Shown here piece by piece: positions 1 to 8,961 of a DNA stretch of 64,000 bases. Source of the stretch: Bradyrhizobium viridifuturi (lineage in GTDB: Bacteria; Pseudomonadota; Alphaproteobacteria; Rhizobiales; Xanthobacteraceae); the NCBI RefSeq assembly GCF_001238275.1, contig NZ_LGTB01000040.1:37842-101841 (forward strand). The letters are read 5' to 3'. Each line of letters opens with the position of its first letter. Positions within the stretch are counted from its first letter, which is position 1. The translations under genes were made by a program, and so were the position numbers. The notes under the pieces were generated by a model, which was given only the letters and a program-made list of their open reading frames with translations, was not told where the DNA came from and searched no databases.

Positions 1-471
1 ATCATCTCCGGCCTGCCGTCGGCCGGCATCGGCGCGATCCTGACGCTGATGCTGTTCGGGATGGAGCTGTCGGTCATCGCGATGATCGGCATCGTAATGC
101 TGGTCGGCATCGTCAAGAAGAACGCGATCATGATGGTCGACTTCGCGCTGGAGCGCCGCCGCGTCGGGCTGAGCGCCGAGCACGCGATCCGCGAAGCCGC
201 GCTGCTGCGCTTCCGCCCGATCATGATGACGACGTTCGCGGCGATCTTCGGCACGCTGCCGATCGCGCTCGGCGCGGGCGCCGGCGCCGAGCTGCGTCAG
301 CCGCTCGGTGTCGCCGTGGTCGGCGGCCTCTGCGTGTCGCAATTGCTGACGCTGTTCATCACGCCGGTCATTTACATCTATCTCGACCGCATCGACCGCA
401 GGCTGCGCCGCAAGCTCGATCCGCAGGCGGACGGCGACGTCGAACGGCCGCAGGTGGTGGCGGCGGAATAG
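1..471 (+). CDS. RND-family efflux transporter, C-terminal end (partial)
   Basis: Inner-membrane proton-driven efflux pump subunit of the AcrB/MdtB type, truncated at its 5' side by the window edge. The frame is open from base 1. The visible part has the last transmembrane helices: the stretch MIGIVMLVGIVKKNAIMMVD (near bases 79-138) is the conserved RND helix with its following NAI-D-A segment, and LRQPLGVAVVGGLCVSQLLT is the penultimate-helix region. It ends in a short charged cytoplasmic tail after YIYLDRIDRRLRR. A periplasmic adaptor and the rest of the pump would lie upstream, out of view. The substrate cannot be told from this fragment. Family certain, subfamily inferred. Confidence 0.93.
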   Translation: MISGLPSAGIGAILTLMLFGMELSVIAMIGIVMLVGIVKKNAIMMVDFALERRRVGLSAEHAIREAALLRFRPIMMTTFAAIFGTLPIALGAGAGAELRQPLGVAVVGGLCVSQLLTLFITPVIYIYLDRIDRRLRRKLDPQADGDVERPQVVAAE

Positions 472-532
472 CCAATTGTCCCGCGCGAGCCGACGACTGG
501 CTCACCGGAAAACCGATCAGGACACGGAAGAG

Positions 533-862
533 TTAGATCGAGAAGCTGGTGCCGCAGCCGCAAGAGGCGGTGGCGTTCGGATTGACGACGCGGAACGAGG
601 CGCCGATCAAATCGTCGACGAAGTCGACTTCCGAGCCCGCCAGGAACGGCACCGAGGCGGGATCGATCAGCACCACCGCGCTGTCGCGCTCGATCACGAG
701 GTCGTCATCGGCCTGGGTGCGCTCGACATCGAACTTGTACTGGAAACCGGAGCAGCCGCCGCCTTCGACGGAAATGCGCAGCTTGGCGCCGTCGCCTTCC
801 TTGCTGAGGATCTGCCCGATCCGGCGGGCGGCCCGTTCGCTGACGGTGATGGCAGCAGTCAT
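533..862 (-). CDS. erpA: ErpA/IscA-type iron-sulfur cluster insertion protein
   Basis: Small A-type Fe-S carrier (109 aa, usual length for the family) that takes a nascent cluster and passes it to apo-proteins in the cytoplasm. The three conserved cysteines are present: Cys37 in GGGCSGFQY, and Cys101 and Cys103 in the C-terminal SCGCGTSFSI. The ATG start is followed by a typical MTAAITVSERAA N-terminus. It is transcribed away from the dGTPase-like gene; the shared 139-bp gap contains a perfect 7+7 inverted repeat (889-909). IscA and SufA are close alternatives; the isolated position outside a suf operon and the sequence favour ErpA. The upstream RND gene is convergent with it. Confidence 0.92.
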   Translation of the reverse strand: MTAAITVSERAARRIGQILSKEGDGAKLRISVEGGGCSGFQYKFDVERTQADDDLVIERDSAVVLIDPASVPFLAGSEVDFVDDLIGASFRVVNPNATASCGCGTSFSI

Positions 863-888
863 GGTCGGTCTCCGAAACCCTATCTGGA

Positions 889-909
889 CATGATCTGATC
901 CGGATCATG
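889..909. promoter_or_regulatory. Inverted repeat in the erpA/dgt divergent intergenic region
   Basis: CATGATC and GATCATG are perfect 7-bp arms separated by 7 bp, located 27 bp upstream of the erpA start codon and about 95 bp upstream of dgt. The position suits an operator for erpA. It does not match the RirA (TGA-N9-TCA) or Irr box exactly, so no regulator is named. Function is inference. Confidence 0.35.
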
Positions 910-1001
910 CCCGGCGTCATACCCAATTCATTTGGTCGGCCGCCTCAGTCATAGTTAAGTGCGTCGGACCATGGAATCAAATGGATAAGGACTAAAATAC
1001 T

Positions 1002-2210
1002 GTGTCGGTCGGAATGGCTGCCCCCCGCGCGCCTTATGCCTGCGACCCCGACCGCAGCCGTGGCCGGCTGGTCGCGGAGCCGCCGAGCCGGACCCGCAGC
1101 CCGTTCCGGCGCGACTGCGACCGGGTGATCCATTCCACGGCGTTCCGGCGCCTCAAGCACAAAACCCAGGTCTTCGTCTTCCACGAGGGCGATCATTACC
1201 GCACCCGTCTGACCCATTCGCTGGAGGTGGCGCAGATCGCCCGCGCGCTGGCGCGCCAGCTCGGGGTCGACGAGGACCTGACCGAGACGCTGGCGCTCGC
1301 GCATGATCTCGGCCACCCGCCGTTCGGCCATGCTGGGGAGCGGGCGCTCGACGACTGCCTCAAGGAAGATGGCGGCTTCGACCACAATGCGCAGGCGCTG
1401 CGGGTCGTCACCTCGCTGGAGCATCGCTACCCCGAGTTCGGCGGCCTGAACCTGACCTGGGAATCGCTCGAGGGGATCGTCAAGCACAACGGGCCGCTGA
1501 CCGAACGCAACGGCGCGCCGGCCGGCCGCTACCTGGACAGCGGCATTCCGGTCGGGATCGCCGACTACAGCAGGACCTACGACCTCGAGCTCTGGAGCTA
1601 TGCCTCCCTCGAAGCGCAGATCGCTGCCTTCGCCGACGACATCGCCTATGACGCGCACGACATCGACGACGGCCTGCGCGCCGGCCTGTTCGCGGTCGAC
1701 GATCTCAAGGAGATGCCGCTGACATCCGAGATCATCTCCGAGATCGACCGCCATTATCCCGGGCTCGACGAGGTCCGGCGCGGCGCCGAGCTGGTGCGTG
1801 AGCTGATCTCGCATTTCATCAGCGCGGTCTTCAACGAGGCGAGCCGGCGCCTCGCGGTCGCCCAGCCGCAATCGGCCCAGGACGTGCGCCGCCACAATGC
1901 GCCGCTGATCGCATTTCCGCCTGAGGTGGCCGAGCAGGAGGCGGCGATCAAGGCCTTCCTGTTCCGGCGGATGTACCGCCACCGGCGGGTGATGATTGTG
2001 ATGCGGGAGGCCGAGCAGGTGGTCCGCAACCTGTTCGAGCGCTACCGGCAATCGCCCGGCGACCTGCCGGCGGAATGGATCGAGGGCAGCGTGCAGGAGA
2101 CCACGAGCGCGCGGAACAGGCGGATCGGCAATTTCATTGCCGGGATGACCGACCGTTTCGCCCTGATCGAGCACCAAAGGCTTTTTGACTCGACCCCGGA
2201 TTTGCGTTAG
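1002..2210 (+). CDS. dgt: dGTPase-like HD-domain triphosphohydrolase
   Basis: Deoxyguanosinetriphosphate triphosphohydrolase-like protein (402 aa), expected to hydrolyse dNTPs to nucleoside plus tripolyphosphate and so influence dNTP pools. HD-domain metal ligands are visible: H72 in RLTHSLEVAQIA and the H101-D102 pair in LAHDLGHPPFGHAGE; the N-terminal RDCDRVIHSTAFRRLKHKTQ stretch is typical of the type 2 subfamily. The start is GTG at 1002, preceded by AAGGA about 11 nt upstream; an ATG at 1014 is the alternative. argS follows after 9 bp, so the two are probably cotranscribed, an order common in Rhizobiales. Confidence 0.93.
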   Translation: MSVGMAAPRAPYACDPDRSRGRLVAEPPSRTRSPFRRDCDRVIHSTAFRRLKHKTQVFVFHEGDHYRTRLTHSLEVAQIARALARQLGVDEDLTETLALAHDLGHPPFGHAGERALDDCLKEDGGFDHNAQALRVVTSLEHRYPEFGGLNLTWESLEGIVKHNGPLTERNGAPAGRYLDSGIPVGIADYSRTYDLELWSYASLEAQIAAFADDIAYDAHDIDDGLRAGLFAVDDLKEMPLTSEIISEIDRHYPGLDEVRRGAELVRELISHFISAVFNEASRRLAVAQPQSAQDVRRHNAPLIAFPPEVAEQEAAIKAFLFRRMYRHRRVMIVMREAEQVVRNLFERYRQSPGDLPAEWIEGSVQETTSARNRRIGNFIAGMTDRFALIEHQRLFDSTPDLR

Positions 2211-2219
2211 CGCCCTGCC

Positions 2220-4016
2220 ATGGCCGACACCACTGCTTCACCACACCTTTTTGCCGACATGCTGACGCGCGTGCACGCGATCTGTGCCGCGGTCGGAGCC
2301 GAGGACAACTGGCCCGTGGGCATCGACCTGTCCCGCGTCGTGGTGGAGCCGCCGCGCGATGCCAGCCACGGCGACATGGCGACCAATGCCGCGATGGTGC
2401 TCGCCAAGGACGCCAAGGCCAAGCCGCGCGAGCTCGCCGACAAGATCGCAGAGCGGCTGCGCGCCGATGCGCTGGTGGCCTCCGTCGACGTCGCCGGGCC
2501 CGGCTTCATCAACCTGACCTTGAAGCCGCAGGTCTGGGCGGACGCGCTGCGCGCCGTGCTGGCCGCTGGCTCAGCCTATGGACGCAGCGACATCGGCAAG
2601 GCCGAGAAGGTCAATGTCGAATACGTCTCGGCCAACCCGACCGGGCCGATGCATGTCGGCCATTGCCGCGGCGCCGTGTTCGGCGACGCGCTGTGCAGCC
2701 TGCTGCAATTCGCGGGCTTCGACGTCTGCCGCGAGTACTACATCAATGACGCAGGCGCCCAGGTCGACGTGCTCGCGCGCTCGGCATTCCTGCGTTACCG
2801 CGAGGCGCTGGGGCAGGACATCGGCGCGATCCCGGAAGGGCTCTATCCCGGCGATTACCTCGTGCCCGTCGGCGACGCGCTCGCCAAGGAATACGGCGAG
2901 AAGCTGCTCGACATGACGGAAGCCGCGTGGCTGCCGATCGTGCGCGACAAGGCGATCGCCATGATGATGGAGATGATCAAGGGCGATCTCGCCGCACTCA
3001 ACATCCATCACGACGTGTTCTTCTCCGAGCGCTCGCTGATCACCTCGGGCAACAACAAGGTCGCCGAGACCATCGATTTCCTGCGTGCCAAGGGTGATAT
3101 CTACGAAGGCCGCCTGCCGCCGCCGAAGGGCAAGCCGGTCGAGGATTACGAAGACCGCGAGCAGTCGCTGTTCCGCGCCACCGCCTATGGCGACGACGTC
3201 GATCGGCCGCTGATCAAGTCGGACGGCTCATACACCTACTTTGCATCCGACATCGCCAACCACCGCAACAAGTTCGAGCGCGGTTTCACCAATCTGATCG
3301 ACGTGTTCGGCGCCGATCACGGCGGTTACATCAAGCGCATGCAGGCGGCCGTGAAAGCGGTGACCGCGGGCAAAGCGACACTCGACGTCAAGATCGTGCA
3401 ACTGGTGAAGCTGCTGCGCGACGGCGAGCCCGTGAAGATGTCGAAGCGCTCGGGCGAGTTCGTCACGTTGCGCGAAGTCGTCGACGAGGTCGGCTCCGAC
3501 GCCGTGCGTTTCATGATGCTGTTCCGCAAGAACGATGCGGTGCTCGATTTCGACCTCGCCAAGGTGATCGAGCAGTCGAAGGACAACGCGGTCTTCTACG
3601 TCCAGTACGGCCACGCCCGCGGCCATTCGATCTTCCGCAACGCGCGGGAGGAGGCGGTTCCGGACCTGCCGGAGACCGACGAGGCCCGGCTGGCCTATCT
3701 GCGGAGCGCCGTGGTCGAACGGTTGACCGATCCGGCCGAACTCGACCTGCTCAAGCGGCTTGCGCTTTATCCCCGGATGATCGAGGCTGCGGCGGTGGCA
3801 CATGAGCCGCACCGAATCGCTTTTTATCTATATGATTTGGCCAGTGAATTTCATGCGCTCTGGACCAAGGGGCGGGATTTGCCCTATTTACGCTTCATTA
3901 TCAATAATGATGCAGAGATCACGAGGGCGCGACTGGCAATGGTTCAGGGCGTCGTCTCGGTTCTGGCATCGGGCTTAGCTGTTCTAGGCGTCCACGCTCC
4001 AACCGAGATGCGGTAG
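2220..4016 (+). CDS. argS: Arginyl-tRNA synthetase
   Basis: Class I aminoacyl-tRNA synthetase charging tRNA-Arg in the cytoplasm (598 aa, full length). The HIGH motif appears as HVGH (residues 145-148, in ANPTGPMHVGHCRG) and the KMSKS loop as KMSKR near residues 406-410 followed by SGEFVTL. An N-terminal Add-1 type domain (about residues 10-105) and a C-terminal DALR anticodon-binding domain (about 470-598) frame the catalytic core. It begins 9 bp after dgt and precedes the SPOR gene. No anomalies seen. Confidence 0.98.
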   Translation: MADTTASPHLFADMLTRVHAICAAVGAEDNWPVGIDLSRVVVEPPRDASHGDMATNAAMVLAKDAKAKPRELADKIAERLRADALVASVDVAGPGFINLTLKPQVWADALRAVLAAGSAYGRSDIGKAEKVNVEYVSANPTGPMHVGHCRGAVFGDALCSLLQFAGFDVCREYYINDAGAQVDVLARSAFLRYREALGQDIGAIPEGLYPGDYLVPVGDALAKEYGEKLLDMTEAAWLPIVRDKAIAMMMEMIKGDLAALNIHHDVFFSERSLITSGNNKVAETIDFLRAKGDIYEGRLPPPKGKPVEDYEDREQSLFRATAYGDDVDRPLIKSDGSYTYFASDIANHRNKFERGFTNLIDVFGADHGGYIKRMQAAVKAVTAGKATLDVKIVQLVKLLRDGEPVKMSKRSGEFVTLREVVDEVGSDAVRFMMLFRKNDAVLDFDLAKVIEQSKDNAVFYVQYGHARGHSIFRNAREEAVPDLPETDEARLAYLRSAVVERLTDPAELDLLKRLALYPRMIEAAAVAHEPHRIAFYLYDLASEFHALWTKGRDLPYLRFIINNDAEITRARLAMVQGVVSVLASGLAVLGVHAPTEMR

Positions 4017-4134
4017 GCAGGGGCATTAGGCCCTCACGAGTGGGGATTTGTGAGGGCATCTGGCAGGGGCCAACTCGTTCGGACCGGCTGTGCCGGCGAT
4101 CTTGGCGCTGTCCCGAAGGGGATGCATCATCACA

Positions 4135-5607
4135 ATGGCTGATCGATATCAGGACCGAAATTTTTCCGCCGACACGGCCTCCAGGGCCGAGAGCGATCCG
4201 CTCGCCGAACTGGCCCGGCTGATCGGGCAGACGGACCCATTCGGCGCCGCCAACAAGCCGCCGCCGCGGCCGCTGCAGTCGCGCGCCAATGCGCGGCCGC
4301 AACAGTATGAGCCGCAGTCGGAAGAGGACGAGACCCCGCCCGCGGGCCCGCCGCCTTGGATGCAGCGCGCACGGCAGGAAGCTGCCGCGCCGGCGCCCGT
4401 GCAGCACACCGAATACGAAGAGCCGGAGCAGGACTATCAGCCGAAGCCGGTGCATCCGTTGCACCGCTATGCGGCCCAGCAGGCGCAGCCGCCTGCGCCC
4501 GCGCCGGTCGCCACCTATCGGCCGGTCGAGCCCCCCCGGCAGCCTGAGGCCTTCGACGAGGAGCCGCACTATCAGGACGGCGATCAGGGGCAGGATTCGT
4601 CGCGCTATGACGACGCGCTCTACGGCCAGTTGGAAGCCGGCGAGCAGGACCTGCAACGCGATCCGTCCTATCCGGACGATCCCTACGCCTACGAGGCCTA
4701 CGAGGAAGAACCCGAACCGCGCAAGCGGAGCAGCGGCCTGATGACGGTCGTCGCGGTGGTGGCGCTCGCGGTGGTCGGCACCGGCGGCGCGCTCGCCTAC
4801 CGCAACTATGTCGGCTCGCCGCGAACCGGTGAGCCGCCGATCATCAAGGCTGACAACACGCCGACCAAGGTGATTCCGGCCCAGGCCGATGCGCCGGCCA
4901 AGACGCCGGATCGCATGGCGACGGGTGACGGCACCGAAAAAATCGTGTCGCGTGAAGAGACCCCGGTCGACGTCAATTCGAAGACCGCCGGACCGCGCGT
5001 CGTGTTTCCGCCGCTGAACGCCAATACGAATCCGCCGCCGGCCGCCAGCGTGCAGACGGCGCAGCCCGCGCCGGCGCCGATCACCGCCAACGGGACCCTG
5101 CCGAACAACGAGCCGCGCAAGATCCGCACCCTCGCGGTCAAGGGCGACACGCCCGATGGCACGCAGGCCACGGCGACTGTGCCGGCCAAGCCGCCTGCCG
5201 CCGCAAAGCAGCAAGTGTCGCGCGGCAATCCCTCGGCGGCCAATGCCAGCGTGAACGCGCCGATGTCGCTGGTTCCCGGGCAGGCTGACGCGGCGGCGGC
5301 TCCGGCTGCACCGCCGACCCGGGTGGCGTCGACCTCGACAGCTTCGGTCGGAGGCGGTGGATACCTGGTCCAGGTGTCGTCGCAGAAGAACGAGGCGGAC
5401 GCGCAGGCGTCGTATCGGACGCTGCAGGGCAAGTATCGCAATGTGCTCGGTTCGCAGCCGTTGGTGGTGAAGCGCGTCGATCTCGGTGAGAAGGGCGTCT
5501 ACTACCGCGCCTTTGCCGGTCCGTTCGCATCATCGGAAGAGGCCAACCAACTGTGCCGGAGCCTGATGTCGGCCGGTGGGCCGCAGTGCCTCATCCAAAG
5601 AAATTAA
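4135..5607 (+). CDS. SPOR-domain envelope protein with Pro/Ala-rich linker
   Basis: Predicted bitopic inner-membrane protein of 490 aa whose SPOR domain should bind denuded septal peptidoglycan during division. Order: acidic, Pro/Gln/Tyr-rich cytoplasmic region (1-200); one membrane helix (about 201-222, TVVAVVALAVVGTGGALAY); a long low-complexity Ala/Pro/Thr periplasmic linker; SPOR domain over the last ~83 residues starting GGYLVQVSSQKNEADAQ and ending PQCLIQRN. The ATG at 4135 (MADRYQDRNFSAD) was chosen over an in-frame upstream GTG at 4090 because it has an AAGGGG ribosome site and the sequence before it looks non-coding. Placement between argS and nagZ is conserved in relatives. Confidence 0.9.
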   Translation: MADRYQDRNFSADTASRAESDPLAELARLIGQTDPFGAANKPPPRPLQSRANARPQQYEPQSEEDETPPAGPPPWMQRARQEAAAPAPVQHTEYEEPEQDYQPKPVHPLHRYAAQQAQPPAPAPVATYRPVEPPRQPEAFDEEPHYQDGDQGQDSSRYDDALYGQLEAGEQDLQRDPSYPDDPYAYEAYEEEPEPRKRSSGLMTVVAVVALAVVGTGGALAYRNYVGSPRTGEPPIIKADNTPTKVIPAQADAPAKTPDRMATGDGTEKIVSREETPVDVNSKTAGPRVVFPPLNANTNPPPAASVQTAQPAPAPITANGTLPNNEPRKIRTLAVKGDTPDGTQATATVPAKPPAAAKQQVSRGNPSAANASVNAPMSLVPGQADAAAAPAAPPTRVASTSTASVGGGGYLVQVSSQKNEADAQASYRTLQGKYRNVLGSQPLVVKRVDLGEKGVYYRAFAGPFASSEEANQLCRSLMSAGGPQCLIQRN

Positions 5608-5653
5608 AGGCCGTTTCCTTGACCCGTGAGCTGCATACGGCCTAATCGGCCGA

Positions 5654-6676
5654 ATGACGATCCGCGCATTCATCACGGGCATATCCGGGCTGACCCTCAG
5701 CGACGCCGAACGCGAATTCATTCGCGCCGAGCGGCCGTGGGGCTTCATCCTGTTCAAGCGCAACATCGAGAGTCCGGCCCAAGTGGCAGCTCTTGTTGGG
5801 GAACTCAGGTTGGCGGCCGATGCGAACGACGCCCCGGTCCTGATCGACCAGGAGGGCGGCCGGGTGCAGCGGCTCGGCCCGCCGCATTGGCCGGTCTATC
5901 CGCCCGGCGCGAGTTTTGGCGCGCTTTACGACATCGACCCGGAGCTCGGCCTGACAGCGGCCCGGCTCAGCTCCCGGCTGATTGCGGCCGACCTGATCGA
6001 CCTCGGAATAACAGTCGATTGCCTGCCTTTGGCCGACGTTCCGGTGGCCGGAGCGGACGCTGTCATCGGCAACCGGGCCTATGGAACCGAACCGGACAAG
6101 GTCGCCGCGATTGCGCGTGCGGTCACGGAGGGGCTGGAACAGGGCGGCGTGCTGCCGGTTCTCAAGCATATACCCGGCCATGGCCGGGCCACGGCGGACA
6201 GCCATTTCCGCCTGCCGACGGTCGATACCGCCAGGGCCGAGCTGGAACGGACCGATTTCGCCGCGTTTCAGCCGCTGGCGGACCTGCCGATGGCGATGAC
6301 TGCACATGTTGTGTTTAGCGCGCTCGACCCCGTCCATCCGGCGACGACTTCTGCGACAATCATCGAGCAGGTGATTCGCGGCCTGATCGGGTTTCAGGGT
6401 TTGTTGATGAGTGATGACGTGTCGATGAATGCGCTGGCCGGATCAATTGCCGAACGGACCCGCGCCATCGCCGCCGCCGGTTGCGACATGATTCTGCACT
6501 GCAACGGCAATATCGACGAGATGCGCGAGGTCGCGCGGGAGACGCCGGAACTCACCGGCAAGGCGCTTGAGCGCGCCAAGGCTGCGCTTGCCGCGCGGAA
6601 GCGGCCCCAGCTGCTCGACCGGCAGGCGGCACGGGCTGAACTGGATGCGTTGTTGGATCGGGTAGGGACGGCATGA
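5654..6676 (+). CDS. nagZ: Beta-N-acetylhexosaminidase (peptidoglycan recycling)
   Basis: Glycoside hydrolase family 3 enzyme (340 aa) that removes GlcNAc from 1,6-anhydro-muropeptides in the cytoplasm during cell-wall recycling. The NagZ signature KHIPGHGRATADSH is near residues 170-183 (histidine acid/base dyad), and the catalytic aspartate is in LLMSDDVSMNAL near residue 252. The QEGGRVQRLGPPHWP substrate loop is also visible. The stop overlaps the scpA start (ATGA, 4 bp), implying translational coupling. Single-domain length without signal peptide fits cytosolic NagZ. Confidence 0.96.
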   Translation: MTIRAFITGISGLTLSDAEREFIRAERPWGFILFKRNIESPAQVAALVGELRLAADANDAPVLIDQEGGRVQRLGPPHWPVYPPGASFGALYDIDPELGLTAARLSSRLIAADLIDLGITVDCLPLADVPVAGADAVIGNRAYGTEPDKVAAIARAVTEGLEQGGVLPVLKHIPGHGRATADSHFRLPTVDTARAELERTDFAAFQPLADLPMAMTAHVVFSALDPVHPATTSATIIEQVIRGLIGFQGLLMSDDVSMNALAGSIAERTRAIAAAGCDMILHCNGNIDEMREVARETPELTGKALERAKAALAARKRPQLLDRQAARAELDALLDRVGTA

Positions 6677-7494
6677 CCGCTGAAATTCTATCGTTTGATA
6701 CCGGGCGGCCGGCCGACCTCGCTGATGGCGAACCGGCGCTGGTGGTCGACGTCGAGGGCTATGAGGGCCCGCTCGATCTTTTGCTCACGCTGGCGCGGCA
6801 GCAGAAGGTCGACCTGTCGAAGATCTCGATCCTCGCGCTCGCCGACCAGTATCTCTCGTTCATCGAGGCGGCGCGCAAGATTCGCCTCGAGCTTGCCGCC
6901 GACTATCTGGTGATGGCGGCCTGGCTTGCGTTCCTGAAGTCGCGGCTCCTGCTGCCCGAGCCGCCGACCGCGGAGGGGCCGAGCGCCGAGGAAATGGCGA
7001 CCGCGCTGGCCAACCAGCTGCGCCGTCTGGAGGCGATCCGCGAGGCGGCGAACCGGCTGATGAACCGGCCCCAGTTTCAGCGCGATATCTTTCCGCGCGG
7101 CAATCCGGAATCGATTGCCGAGATCAAGCATCCGAAGTTCACCGCGACCTTGTACGACCTGCTGTCGGCCTATGCCACGCAGCGCCAGTCGCGCGTGCTG
7201 ACCACGGTTCATCTGCAGAAGCGTACCGTCTGGTCGCTGGCCGAGGCACGCGCCTCGCTGGAGCGGCTGGTCGGCATTGCCGAGGACTGGAGCTGCCTCG
7301 ACCAGTACCTGATGAACTACGTCGCCGATCCGACCCAGAAGGCGACGGTGTTCGCATCGAGCTTCGCCGCGGCCCTCGAACTGGTCCGCGAGGGCGAGAT
7401 GGAGATCAACCAGAAGCAGGCGTTCGCGCCGATCTATTTCCGAAAGCGTCCAGCGCAGGCCGCCATGGCGGCGCCGGACCTGTCGGTTGAGTAA
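6673..7494 (+). CDS. scpA: Segregation and condensation protein A
   Basis: Kleisin subunit (273 aa) of the SMC-ScpAB condensin complex that organises and segregates the chromosome. The N-terminal kleisin signature YEGPLDLLLTLARQQKVDLS is near residues 29-48, followed by IALADQYLSFIEAAR-type helices and AWLAFLKSRLLLPEP. The C-terminal winged helix that binds the SMC head is around 190-265. It overlaps nagZ by 4 bp, and scpB begins 22 bp after its stop, as expected for a complex whose subunits are made together. Confidence 0.96.
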   Translation: MTAEILSFDTGRPADLADGEPALVVDVEGYEGPLDLLLTLARQQKVDLSKISILALADQYLSFIEAARKIRLELAADYLVMAAWLAFLKSRLLLPEPPTAEGPSAEEMATALANQLRRLEAIREAANRLMNRPQFQRDIFPRGNPESIAEIKHPKFTATLYDLLSAYATQRQSRVLTTVHLQKRTVWSLAEARASLERLVGIAEDWSCLDQYLMNYVADPTQKATVFASSFAAALELVREGEMEINQKQAFAPIYFRKRPAQAAMAAPDLSVE

Positions 7495-7516
7495 GTGGAA
7501 GAAGGAGAGCAAGCCC

Positions 7517-8419
7517 ATGGCAAGCTTGGCGGAAGTGCGCAGAGACGAGCCCGAGGAGGAGGTTTCTCCTATGGATCATCCGGTAGCGCGTCCTGAGGAA
7601 TTGCGGCTCCTGGAAGCCCTGTTGTTCGCATCGGCCGACCCGATCGATCAGGCAACGCTGGCCAAGCGGATGCCCGACGGCGTCGACATCAAGCAGGCGC
7701 TCGCGCAGTTGCAGGCGGAATATGCGCCGCGCGGCGTCAACCTGGTGAAGGTCGCGAACAAGTGGACGTTCCGTACCGCGGGCGATCTGTCCTGGCTGAT
7801 GACGCGCGAGAGCACCGAGACCCGCAAGCTGTCGCGTGCGGCAATCGAGGTGCTGGCGATCATCGCCTACCACCAGCCGGTGACCCGCGCCGAGATCGAA
7901 GAGATTCGCGGCGTGGTGACGTCGAAAGGCACGATCGACGTGCTGCTGGAGACCGGCTGGATCCGCCCGCGCGGCCGCCGCAAGACGCCGGGCCGTCCGT
8001 TGACCTTCGGAACCACCGACGGCTTCCTGTCGCAGTTCAGCCTGGAAGCGCTCGGCGATCTGCCGGGGCTCGAGGAGCTGAAGGGCACCGGTCTGCTCGA
8101 CTCGCGTCTGCCGACCGGCTTCTCCGTTCCGTCGCCATCTGACGATGCGACGCTGCGCGAGGACGAGGAGCCGCTCGAGCCCGGCGATACGCTGGAACTG
8201 CTGCTCGCGCCTGCCGTCGAGCCGGAGGCCGAGGAACCGACGTCTGAGGTTGAGACCGAAACCGAGGTCGCTGCCGAGGTTGAAGCCATCGCCGTGGAAG
8301 CCGAGGTGATCATTGAGGTGGAGGCAGGCGAACCTGACGCGGCCGAGCCCGACGCCGACGAGCCGGACGAACGCGCCGACGACGCGGGCGATCACGACGA
8401 CGCCGAGAAGGGCGAATAG
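7517..8419 (+). CDS. scpB: Segregation and condensation protein B with acidic C-terminal tail
   Basis: Winged-helix (kite) partner of ScpA in the SMC condensin (300 aa). The core runs from ARPEELRLLEALLFASADPI to about residue 195, including LAIIAYHQPVTRAEIEEIRG and VLLETGWIRPRGRRKTPGRP. After residue ~205 there is a long Glu/Val/Asp-rich tail (VEPEAEEPTSEVETE onward) that is low-complexity and longer than in many bacteria. Start ATG at 7517 was chosen because AAGGAGAG lies 8 nt upstream; an in-frame TTG at 7487 would overlap scpA. Confidence 0.94.
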   Translation: MASLAEVRRDEPEEEVSPMDHPVARPEELRLLEALLFASADPIDQATLAKRMPDGVDIKQALAQLQAEYAPRGVNLVKVANKWTFRTAGDLSWLMTRESTETRKLSRAAIEVLAIIAYHQPVTRAEIEEIRGVVTSKGTIDVLLETGWIRPRGRRKTPGRPLTFGTTDGFLSQFSLEALGDLPGLEELKGTGLLDSRLPTGFSVPSPSDDATLREDEEPLEPGDTLELLLAPAVEPEAEEPTSEVETETEVAAEVEAIAVEAEVIIEVEAGEPDAAEPDADEPDERADDAGDHDDAEKGE

Positions 8420-8566
8420 GGCGGAATATTCCCGGTTAAGCCTAGCAATATTACGTAGCCGCGACAGCGATTTGCCGCGGCAGAGGTCCTTGTTTTTGAC
8501 ACCCCGCGGGCCTAACTTCCGGCCATGTTCAGGCCGGTCCGCCGGCCATTTCTGGAGGGTTGCAGG

Positions 8567-8800
8567 ATGGGTTCGCTTAGCATTTGGCACTGGATCGTCG
8601 TGATCGCAGTGGTCCTGCTGCTGTTCGGTCGCGGCAAGATTTCGGACCTGATGGGTGACGTCGCCCAGGGCATCAAGGCCTTCAAGAAGGGCATGCAGGA
8701 CGACGACAAGGTCGCGGACAAGGCCGAGCCTACCAAGTCGATCGATCACAATTCGACGCCGTCGGCGACGCGCCAGGACGTCGGCAGCAAGGCCGTCTAA
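8567..8800 (+). CDS. tatA: Twin-arginine translocase subunit TatA
   Basis: Pore-forming subunit of the Tat pathway (77 aa) exporting folded proteins carrying an RR signal. One N-terminal membrane helix (WHWIVVIAVVLLLFGRGKI, residues 7-25), a hinge at GRGK, an amphipathic helix (LMGDVAQGIKAFKKGMQDDD) and a polar tail are visible. ATG at 8567 was chosen, with GGAGG upstream; the upstream in-frame ATG at 8525 would add an unnatural Arg-rich extension. It is first in the tatABC run. Confidence 0.96.
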   Translation: MGSLSIWHWIVVIAVVLLLFGRGKISDLMGDVAQGIKAFKKGMQDDDKVADKAEPTKSIDHNSTPSATRQDVGSKAV

Positions 8801-8961
8801 CGCGCTTGTACTGACGTGTATTTTCGACGTTTTTCTTCGCGCGAAACGGTGACGCCGTCGCACAGACGCGCTATGGACGCCGATTGAGAAAAGGCGCCGG
8901 CAGCCCCACATCCTGTTGGGAGCGATGGGGCCGATGGCGGCGCGCTTAGGCGGAACAATTC

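Noticed and set aside
945..2177. 410-codon minus-strand frame opposite dgt
   Set aside because: Antisense shadow of the dGTPase-like gene, which has clear HD motifs.
3919..5214. 431-codon minus-strand frame opposite the SPOR gene
   Set aside because: Arg/Gly-rich antisense translation, no start context or family match.
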